Below are positions 1 to 5,692 of a stretch of 7,069 nt of DNA, piece after piece. Where the stretch lies: positions 1-7,069 of the forward strand of contig JAODGR010000019.1 in NCBI GenBank assembly GCA_025464275.1, written 5' to 3'. Positions within the stretch are counted from its first letter, which is position 1. The number at the start of each line of letters is the position of its first letter. Origin of the DNA: Methanosarcinales archaeon (lineage in GTDB: Archaea; Halobacteriota; Syntropharchaeia; Alkanophagales; Methanospirareceae). Below the pieces are notes generated by a model. That model worked only from the letters and a program-made list of their open reading frames with translations. It was not told the origin of the DNA and ran no database searches. The translations under genes were made by a program, and so were the position numbers.

Positions 1-826
1 GGATGACCACGAGCGAGACAGCCATATTCAGGAGCCAGCCTACAGATGGGACTGCACTCAACACAAATCCGGCGATTATACCCACCACGAGCACCACGAG
101 CCATAGCAAGAAGACATCGAGTTTATGGCTCCTGAAAGATTTGAAACCACTTTTAACACCCTCTATCGCTCCAAGGTCGTCTATAACGACCGCATACGGT
201 GGCAGTGCGAACACTATGCTCACTATTAGCATGTATAAGACCATGATTACTATTCCCAACCCCAATATCGCCATTGCAGGCATGAACTCAGGCTGTGCCG
301 ATAGTGCCTTTATATCCGGTGTATGAAGAATATAAATATACGTTATGCCCGGAATTAAGAATACGAGACCTGCAATAGCGATTAGACCAACGATGATTTG
401 CGCAAATAATAAGCTGATGAATTTCCTCCTCCCGTATTCTACCATATCAGACAGGCTTGTTCTCCCCCTCTCCGTCGCCTCCTTCGCCATGCCAATCGCA
501 CCGGCAGTGAAGAAAGCATTTATCAGCACGACCAGAATCACGGTGATGATGGCTGCGGTTATAATTATGTGTATATTTTGAACGATCTGTAGCGTAATCT
601 GGGAGATAATATCGGGTGGTATTTGTATTTCGGTATCAGGAGTTCCTGTGAGGAGAGGCAGCAGCGATAGCAATGAAGGAGCTGCTGCCAGTATAGCACC
701 ACCCATGATTATACCCGCCACTGCAGCTGCTGCTATCGAGCTGAACACAAAAGGCAGGCAGAGGACCAGGTTATGGCTCCACGTCTCGAACCCTTTTCCT
801 ATTATACTGCCAAGGTCTTCTACCAT
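1..826 (-). CDS. Multipass membrane protein of unknown function, C-terminus cut by window edge
   Basis: Reading the minus strand from the ATG at 826-824 gives 275 uninterrupted codons to the window edge, with no stop. The product is strongly hydrophobic. Likely membrane segments lie near residues 20-58 (long, perhaps two passes, Ala/Leu rich), 85-113, 138-165, 183-212, 237-258 and 262 onward. A polar loop at about 59-84 is rich in Thr/Pro/Asp, and a charged loop (about 114-136) is rich in Lys/Arg/Glu. A loop at 216-235 carries a DDLGAIEGVKSGFKSFRSHK segment. Loops of this kind recur in poorly characterised archaeal multipass families, which is a recollection and not a search result. The start is certain in context, because the ATG follows the TAG of the upstream hydrolase gene with no spacer. 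This implies translational coupling, with GGCGA just before the start as a weak ribosome site. Plus-strand open frames over this stretch are shadows. No enzymatic residues are recognised; a transporter, a membrane-organising protein or a partner of the hydrolase are all possible. Confidence 0.85.
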   Translation of the reverse strand, partial: MVEDLGSIIGKGFETWSHNLVLCLPFVFSSIAAAAVAGIIMGGAILAAAPSLLSLLPLLTGTPDTEIQIPPDIISQITLQIVQNIHIIITAAIITVILVVLINAFFTAGAIGMAKEATERGRTSLSDMVEYGRRKFISLLFAQIIVGLIAIAGLVFLIPGITYIYILHTPDIKALSAQPEFMPAMAILGLGIVIMVLYMLIVSIVFALPPYAVVIDDLGAIEGVKSGFKSFRSHKLDVFLLWLVVLVVGIIAGFVLSAVPSVGWLLNMAVSLVVI

Positions 827-1468
827 CTATCGCCAGTCCAGCACGACTATCTCCGGCTCTTTCGGTAGTTCATCCCTGCTACGGATTAAAAGCTTGCTCT
901 CGTGCCTCACTCGCTCCTTGCCACTGAGAAAAGCATCCACTCCTTCTATATTCAGTCGCAGAGGTGGCGTCTTGTAATGCATCGGGACCGTTATCCTCGG
1001 CTCTAACTGTGCATAGACCTCACTGGCTCCCCTCGCATCTATCGTGTAGACCCCGCCAACCGGTATGAACAGCACATCTATATCCTTCTCCCTGACCGCG
1101 GCTAACTGGTTATCCTCCAGCACGTGTCCCAGATCACCCAGATGGCATAGCCGCAGACCATCTATATCGAACAGGAATACCGTATTCATACCCCTTTCCG
1201 CACCCTTTGCGGTATCATGGTACGTACTGACACCGAAGAATCTTATACCGCCGGCGATATGCTCACCCGCTCCTCTCACCACTTCCGGATTACCTCTCAC
1301 CGCTGCAACATTGTTGTGGTCGTAATGCTCGTGGCTGACGGTAACGACATCAGCCCTCAAATCAGGCACTGGATAGCCGATGCTTGCATCATACGGGTCT
1401 GTAACCACCACCTTGCCATCCTCACCTGATATCTCAAAACAGGCATGCCCATGCCACTTTATCTCCAT
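827..1468 (-). CDS. Metallo-beta-lactamase-fold metal-dependent hydrolase (UlaG/YtkL-like, UPF0173 type)
   Basis: This 213-residue cytosolic protein carries the metal ligands of the metallo-beta-lactamase fold. They are HEHYDH at residues 46-51 (the HxHxDH motif), a later His at 84 in STYHD, Asp 112 in LGDLGH and His 164 in PMHYK. The opening MEIKWHGHACFEI and the short length match the UlaG/YtkL-like branch (Lactamase_B_3), whose members use a dinuclear Zn or Mn centre. Substrates are unknown for most of them, so none is assigned here. There are two possible starts. The ATG at 1468 is chosen because it gives the family's usual N-terminus and is preceded by GGTGAAGGAGGAG, a strong ribosome site. 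A GTG at 1480 would add four residues (MKEE) and lies inside that same motif. The stop abuts the start of the downstream membrane protein gene, so the two are probably cotranscribed. Transcription likely begins in the divergent region shared with the glycosyltransferases. Confidence 0.92.
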   Translation of the reverse strand: MEIKWHGHACFEISGEDGKVVVTDPYDASIGYPVPDLRADVVTVSHEHYDHNNVAAVRGNPEVVRGAGEHIAGGIRFFGVSTYHDTAKGAERGMNTVFLFDIDGLRLCHLGDLGHVLEDNQLAAVREKDIDVLFIPVGGVYTIDARGASEVYAQLEPRITVPMHYKTPPLRLNIEGVDAFLSGKERVRHESKLLIRSRDELPKEPEIVVLDWR

Positions 1469-1561
1469 CTCCTCCTTCACCCCCTCATATCCTGTATGGT
1501 TAAACGTTAAACTTATGTTCTATTAAATAAAATACAATATAAGCAATATAACGGAGATGAG
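1469..1561. promoter_or_regulatory. Compact divergent promoter region between hydrolase and glycosyltransferase operons
   Basis: This AT-rich spacer of about 90 bp must drive both directions. TATTAAATAA at 1521-1530 is TATA-like on the plus strand. Its centre predicts a start near 1550 and a leader of about 10 nt before the ATG at 1562. Read on the minus strand the same tract (TTTTATTTAATA, 1532-1521) would give a start near 1501 and a leader of about 30 nt containing the GGTGA ribosome site of the hydrolase gene. A perfect tandem heptamer GTTAAAC-GTTAAAC lies at 1499-1512, close to the predicted minus-strand start. That is a plausible place for a repressor or other DNA-binding protein. The plus-strand ribosome site is GGAGATGA at 1553-1560. 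All start-site positions are inferred from box spacing. Confidence 0.5.
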
Positions 1562-2824
1562 ATGAGGATAGGCTTTTTCGTCTGGGAATATCCGCCAAGG
1601 CTGGTGGGAGGGCTGGGAACCTATGCTGCGAACATCTGTCCCGCCATCCTGGAGCTGGGTCATGATATCTCGGTATTCACCATGAACGACGGGACGTTAA
1701 AGACCAGGGAGGTATTGAAGGGTATAGATGTGAACAGACCGATGCTTGCCGACGGGAGCAATATATTGCCGATATTCGTTACTGAAGACCTGAGGAGATG
1801 GGGTACGGGGATCAAATTCTTCAATGATGTGCTCATATATAATATCCTCAGTGCCACGAAGTTCGTGAACGACCTGATAAGGAAGGAAGGTTATAAATTT
1901 GATATCATCTGTGCTCATGACTGGCTTAGCGCGATGGCGGGGATAATGATAAAGCAGGAGACAGATTTACCATTCGTATTCCATTTCCACTCCACCGAAT
2001 GGGGGCGGTCCCTTGGTGGTGGCTCAGAGACGGTGATTCATATCGAGAAGACCGCAGCGGAAGTGGCTGACCGAATTATCACCGTTAGCTACCCAATGGA
2101 AGAGGACCTGATGCGACACGGGATAGACCCTGAGAAGATAACTGTATGCTGGAATGGTGTCAGGGAGGACCTGTATGACCCGGCGAGGGTGAAACCCGAG
2201 GATATAGCCAATTTACGCAACCGGTATGGCATCGCGGCAGATGAGAAGATGGTGCTCTTCATCGGCAGGCTGACGGCGGTGAAGGGGGTTGTGAACCTGG
2301 TGAAGGCAATGCCCACGGTTATCTCCAGGCATCCGGAGGCGAAACTGGTCATACTTGGTAGAGGTGAGCTTGAACGAACCATAAACGAGCTGATATCCAG
2401 ACTGGGGATAGTGGATAATGTGAAGACGCGATTCGAGTTCGTATCGGAGGAGGAGAGGATTCTACATTATGGCAGCTGCGATATCTTCACCGCTCCATCG
2501 GTCTACGAACCCTTCGGCATCACTGCCCTGGAAGCGATGGCGATGGAGAAACCGGTGGTGGTGGGTGCAAAGGGTATAAGTGGATTCCGCGATTCCGTCA
2601 TCCCCTCCGGTAATGACCAGACAGGTATCCATGTGGATGGCAGCAATTCAGCAGATATAGCATGGGGGATAAATACCCTCCTGGATGACACGGCGAAGGC
2701 GGAGGAGATGGGGAGGAGGGGGAGAATACGGGTGAAGAAATATTTTACATGGTCTAAAATCGCAGAATACACAGTCAAAATCTACGAGGAGGTGATAAAG
2801 ACTGTGGAGAGGAATAAGAAGTAA
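1562..2824 (+). CDS. GT-B glycosyltransferase, family 4 type with glycogen-synthase-like N-terminal domain
   Basis: This 420-residue protein is predicted to transfer a sugar from a nucleotide-sugar donor. The N-terminal acceptor domain starts MRIGFFVWEYPP and carries the GGLG loop at 16-19, which resembles the KVGGL loop of glycogen/starch synthases. HDW is at 119-121 and FHFHS at 140-144, with His143 in the position of the family's acceptor-side His. The C-terminal donor domain shows WNG at 197-199, FIGRLTAVKG at 233-242 (Arg236 and Lys241, which bind the donor diphosphate in the family), LGRG at 265-268 and EPFGITALE at 316-324 (the E-x7-E motif). No signal peptide or membrane segment is seen, so it probably works in the cytosol. 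The start is supported by GGAG at 1553-1556, five bases before the ATG. It heads a two-gene operon with its paralogue, 3 bp downstream. A glucan synthase or a glycoconjugate transferase are both possible; donor and acceptor cannot be read from the sequence. Confidence 0.92.
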   Translation: MRIGFFVWEYPPRLVGGLGTYAANICPAILELGHDISVFTMNDGTLKTREVLKGIDVNRPMLADGSNILPIFVTEDLRRWGTGIKFFNDVLIYNILSATKFVNDLIRKEGYKFDIICAHDWLSAMAGIMIKQETDLPFVFHFHSTEWGRSLGGGSETVIHIEKTAAEVADRIITVSYPMEEDLMRHGIDPEKITVCWNGVREDLYDPARVKPEDIANLRNRYGIAADEKMVLFIGRLTAVKGVVNLVKAMPTVISRHPEAKLVILGRGELERTINELISRLGIVDNVKTRFEFVSEEERILHYGSCDIFTAPSVYEPFGITALEAMAMEKPVVVGAKGISGFRDSVIPSGNDQTGIHVDGSNSADIAWGINTLLDDTAKAEEMGRRGRIRVKKYFTWSKIAEYTVKIYEEVIKTVERNKK

Positions 2825-2827
2825 AAA

Positions 2828-4105
2828 ATGAGGATAGGTTTCTTCATCTGGGAATATCCACCGCAGGTGGTTGGTGGACTTGGTATCGCGGTAAGGGATT
2901 TATGTGAAGCACTGGCAGGCAGGGGTCATGATATCTCGGTCTTTACACTGAATGATGGCACGTTAAAGACGCGGGAGGTAATAAATGGGATTGATGTCAA
3001 TCGCCCAATGCTCGTGGACGGGAGCAGCATACTGCTGCCTCTGCTGACCCGTAAAGAGAGAGAGCCTGAGCCGTATACCGGTAACAGGTTCTTCAATGAT
3101 GTGTTCATCTATAATATTCTCAGTGCTACCAAATTCGTTAATGAACTGGTCAGGAAGGAGAATTACAGGTTCGATTTGATATGCGCCTACGATTGGCTAA
3201 GCGCAATCGCGGGGATGATAGTGAGACGTGAAACGGGTATCCCTTTCGTCTTTTATATCAACTCCCTCTGTGGCTATGAGCGCCCATCTGGTCTGAGGTC
3301 TGAGATGATACTTCACATCGAGGAAGCAGCAGCAAAGTCAGCAGATCGGGTAGTTACACCCTGCTATGCAACGCAGGAATACCTGATGATGCACGGTTTC
3401 GAGTGTACGCGACTGGATGTCTGCTGGGGTAGCATCGATTTGGGGAGATACAGCCCGGATGCGGTGAAAGAGTCAGACATTCGAGCTTTGAGAGCGCGCT
3501 ACCATCTTGAACCTGATGATGAGGTGGTGCTCTTCCCCGGTAACCTGGTATCGGATAGATGGACAGAGAATCTGCTAAAAGCGATGCACAGGCTCAGGAA
3601 CACACACCCGGAGGCGAAACTGGTCATACTTGGTCGCGGGTATCTGGAGCAGCGGATCTCACAGCAGATCGATGACCTGGGGCTGGCTGATGTGGTGAAG
3701 ACGCAATTTGAGGTGGTATCAGAGGAGGAGCGGATTCTACATTTCGCCGCTTCTGATATCGTCGCCTGCCCATCACTGTATGAGCCTTGCAGTATCATTA
3801 CACTGGAGGCGATGGCGATGAGGAAACCGGTTATAGTGGGTTCAAAGGGTATATGCAGCTATTGCGACCACGTGGTCACCTCAGAGCATGAACAAACGGG
3901 TATCCACGTGGATGGCAACAGCTCGTGGGATATAGCGTGTGGAATTGAGAGCATGCTCAACGACCCGGAGAGGGCAGGCGAGATGGGGCGCCAGGGTAGA
4001 GCAAGAGTGGAACGACTATTCTCCAGCAGTGGAGATGAAGTAGTGGAACGCACCATGAGGATATATCAGGCAGTGACGAACCAGTCCGGTACCCACCAGG
4101 TGTAG
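2828..4105 (+). CDS. GT-B glycosyltransferase paralogue with altered active-site motifs (possible pseudo-enzyme)
   Basis: This 425-residue protein aligns end to end with the gene just upstream. In the first 69 residues I count 50 identical positions by eye, so the pair arose by tandem duplication. The fold markers remain: GGLG at 16-19, LGRG at 268-271 and both Glu of the E-x7-E motif (E319, E327). Several functional positions differ from the neighbour: HDW becomes YDW (121-123), His143 becomes Asn145, WNG becomes WGS (200-202), and FIGRLTAVKG becomes FPGNLVSDRW (236-245), so the donor-binding Arg is Asn and the Lys is Arg. EPFG becomes EPCS (319-322). It may have weak or changed activity, or act as a non-catalytic partner. 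The reading frame is intact with ordinary codon use, so it is not a decaying pseudogene. No good ribosome site lies close to the ATG; translation probably depends on coupling across the 3-bp gap. Its stop is 5 bp from that of the convergent mqnD-like gene. Confidence 0.9.
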   Translation: MRIGFFIWEYPPQVVGGLGIAVRDLCEALAGRGHDISVFTLNDGTLKTREVINGIDVNRPMLVDGSSILLPLLTRKEREPEPYTGNRFFNDVFIYNILSATKFVNELVRKENYRFDLICAYDWLSAIAGMIVRRETGIPFVFYINSLCGYERPSGLRSEMILHIEEAAAKSADRVVTPCYATQEYLMMHGFECTRLDVCWGSIDLGRYSPDAVKESDIRALRARYHLEPDDEVVLFPGNLVSDRWTENLLKAMHRLRNTHPEAKLVILGRGYLEQRISQQIDDLGLADVVKTQFEVVSEEERILHFAASDIVACPSLYEPCSIITLEAMAMRKPVIVGSKGICSYCDHVVTSEHEQTGIHVDGNSSWDIACGIESMLNDPERAGEMGRQGRARVERLFSSSGDEVVERTMRIYQAVTNQSGTHQV

Positions 4106-4110
4106 CATGG

Positions 4111-4941
4111 TTACGATTTACAACCCACAGCAGGGAAGAGGATGTCCAGAGGGGGTTTAGTGATTATTCCCGCACGCTCTGCACGTTCATAGAGCACATT
4201 GAGCGCTTTTATCGCCTCGCCTGGCATCTCGTACGTGCTCCTGTTGACGTACATCAGAACGAATTGCCTCATCTGCTCCTCCTTCGCACCCCTTGAATAT
4301 CGCATTGCATACTCCAAAGCCTCATCCACGTGCTCCAGTGCGTACTGCACACTCTCTCGCATGCTCTCAAGGAATTGCAGTTGCTGGTCCATGGGAATGG
4401 TCCGTTTTATGCAATTGAGTCCCAGGGGTAATGGAAGGTGGGTCTTCTCATGCCACCATTCGCCCAGGTCAAGGATCTTCACCAGTCCATGAGCCCGGTA
4501 GGTCAGTTGTGCCTCGTGTATTAGCACCCCAGCATCCACATCACCTCGCTTCAACGCCGGGATGACCTCCTCAAATCGCATCTCTACGGGCGTGAAATCG
4601 GCATCCACCGCTAAGCTCAGTACCAGGTTCGCAGTGGTGTACTTCCCGGGCACACCTATCCTCTTGCCTCCTATCTCCATCGCCTCTCCTGCTACCACCA
4701 CGGGACCGTAGCCTTCACCAATACTCGCGCCAGCGGAGAGGATGCGGTACCGCGTATGGAGGAATGCATAAGCATGTACCGAGAGTGCAGTGACATCCAT
4801 CTCGCCGCTGAAAGCCCTCCTGTTCAGCGATTCAATATCATCCACCACGTGCTTTATTCGCATTCTGGTCGCTGTTTTACCCTTCAGCATTCCGTAGAAC
4901 ATGAATGCATCATCCGCATCTGGAGTATGGGCTACAATCAT
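4111..4941 (-). CDS. mqnD: MqnD-like protein (1,4-dihydroxy-6-naphthoate synthase family, futalosine pathway)
   Basis: This 276-residue protein matches the MqnD family in length and motif order. In the futalosine route to menaquinone, MqnD converts cyclic dehypoxanthine futalosine to 1,4-dihydroxy-6-naphthoate. Visible landmarks are HTPDADDAFMFYG (5-17), GEGYGPVVVAG (75-85), the paired Thr in GKYTTANLVLSL (99-110; family form GRHTT), the IHE segment with His142 (the catalytic His in the Thermus enzyme as I recall it) and LPLPLG at 169-174. The fold is that of periplasmic binding proteins, but no signal peptide is present, which fits a cytosolic enzyme and not a transporter subunit. The ATG at 4941 has GGTGGAG just upstream (4950-4944). 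The gene stands alone on its strand with no other mqn gene in view. Many archaeal homologues exist outside complete pathways, so the assigned reaction is less certain than the family. Confidence 0.85.
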   Translation of the reverse strand: MIVAHTPDADDAFMFYGMLKGKTATRMRIKHVVDDIESLNRRAFSGEMDVTALSVHAYAFLHTRYRILSAGASIGEGYGPVVVAGEAMEIGGKRIGVPGKYTTANLVLSLAVDADFTPVEMRFEEVIPALKRGDVDAGVLIHEAQLTYRAHGLVKILDLGEWWHEKTHLPLPLGLNCIKRTIPMDQQLQFLESMRESVQYALEHVDEALEYAMRYSRGAKEEQMRQFVLMYVNRSTYEMPGEAIKALNVLYERAERAGIITKPPLDILFPAVGCKS

Positions 4942-4959
4942 GGCTCCACCCTTATCCTT

Positions 4960-5000
4960 CGTTAGATTAGATGTGGATGTGGTATGATATAACTTTTTAA
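4960..5000 (-). promoter_or_regulatory. Putative TATA/BRE promoter of the mqnD-like gene
   Basis: On the minus strand AAAAAG followed by TTATATC (about 4999-4986) resembles an archaeal BRE plus TATA box. Its centre near 4989 predicts a start near 4963, leaving a leader of about 20 nt to the ATG at 4941, which fits the GGTGGAG ribosome site. The predicted start region contains two short back-to-back tandem duplications (TTAGA twice at 4962-4971, ATGTGG twice at 4971-4982, plus-strand reading). Their meaning is unknown. The placement is inferred from spacing only. Confidence 0.45.
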
Positions 5001-5010
5001 GGACGAATGA

Positions 5011-5080
5011 TTTTTTGTTTTTGTACTCCCTTATTTTCAGGTAGATTGGAAGAGACAGGTAGTATGGTAGGGGCAGGAGT
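5011..5080 (+). promoter_or_regulatory. Leader and weak TATA candidate of the winged-helix gene
   Basis: A T-rich run at 5011-5022 is followed by TTATTTT at 5031-5037. If the latter is the TATA box, transcription would begin near 5060 and give a leader of about 20 nt. The leader contains GGGG at 5070-5073 and GGAG at 5076-5079. It also contains an out-of-frame ATG at 5064 that opens a six-codon frame (MVGAGV) whose TGA overlaps the gene's ATG as ATGA. The match to the TATA consensus is poor, so this is tentative. Confidence 0.3.
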
Positions 5081-5692
5081 ATGATTCATGATTATACAGG
5101 TGCAATTTTAAAGTTCCTCATTTTGAACGGTCCTTCAAGTAAGTATGGAATTGCAAAGGGCACTGAGATCTCCTATACCACGGTATTGAGGAAGATACCC
5201 GGTATGGTGGCAGCACATGTAATACAGAAGGTGGGGGAGGGTAAGCGTGGTGCAGAGATATATGTGGTCACACCCAAGGGTACACTCATCGCATACTTCA
5301 ATGGACTTGTACGCACACCGGAGCTATTTATGGCGCTGCCAGAGATTATGAAGCATGTTCAGGTATCCATGGAGGATTTACCCGCGGTTAAGAACCCATT
5401 TGGGTTCATCGTGGGTGAACTGCCATTTAAGTTATCGCAGTTAGAAGACCTGAAGGTGGAGGAGGCGGTGAGTATCCTGGGTGTGCTGCTCATCTGGCAG
5501 CATGAGGAGTGGTATCACGAAATAGGTAAGGATGAGCTCAGGAAGTTACTATCATGGAGAGAGAATTACCATATCCTCCGCTTCCTCGTGGCTGGCTCGG
5601 TGAGCACACTGGAGAAGATGAGTGAGCAGGCGGAGGAATTGAGTGCCCGGGCGGAGAAATTCCTGGCTGAGATTGAGCAACTGGTTGACTGA
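5081..5692 (+). CDS. Winged-helix DNA-binding protein with unrecognised helical C-terminal half
   Basis: This 203-residue protein has an N-terminal region typical of archaeal winged-helix regulators. A first helix (about 3-16, YTGAILKFLILNG) is followed by a helix-turn-helix at about 20-50 (KYGIAKGTEISYTTVLRKI) and a beta-wing with VVTPKG at 62-67, as in PadR/MarR-like proteins. Residues 75-165 are mixed hydrophobic and helical, with Trp-rich LLIWQHEEWYHEIG (136-149). Residues 174-202 are Glu/Ala/Leu rich and look like an amphipathic helix or coiled coil, probably for dimerisation. I do not recognise the C-terminal half. The start has GGGG (5070-5073) and GGAG (5076-5079) ahead of it, and TTATTTT at 5031-5037 is a possible TATA box. 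It shares a divergent spacer with the mqnD-like gene and converges on cfbD with no gap, so regulation of either neighbour is possible but unsupported by any recognised operator. Confidence 0.82.
   Translation: MIHDYTGAILKFLILNGPSSKYGIAKGTEISYTTVLRKIPGMVAAHVIQKVGEGKRGAEIYVVTPKGTLIAYFNGLVRTPELFMALPEIMKHVQVSMEDLPAVKNPFGFIVGELPFKLSQLEDLKVEEAVSILGVLLIWQHEEWYHEIGKDELRKLLSWRENYHILRFLVAGSVSTLEKMSEQAEELSARAEKFLAEIEQLVD

Noticed and set aside
3..977. Three plus-strand open frames covering the left end
   Set aside because: They are the complementary shadow of the minus-strand membrane protein and hydrolase genes. They lack ribosome sites and recognisable motifs, and their composition (Ser/Thr/Pro/Ile runs) is typical of antisense frames.
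1065..1429. Plus-strand frames inside the hydrolase gene
   Set aside because: The minus-strand frame carries the full set of metallo-beta-lactamase ligands, so these are shadows.
1660..4056. Several minus-strand frames of 60-99 residues inside the two glycosyltransferase genes
   Set aside because: They occur at matching places in both paralogues because the sense sequences are similar, and they show no family features or ribosome sites.
4111..4941. Transport substrate-binding protein instead of MqnD
   Set aside because: The fold is shared, but there is no signal peptide or lipobox, no permease or ATPase gene nearby, and the MqnD-specific motif order is present.
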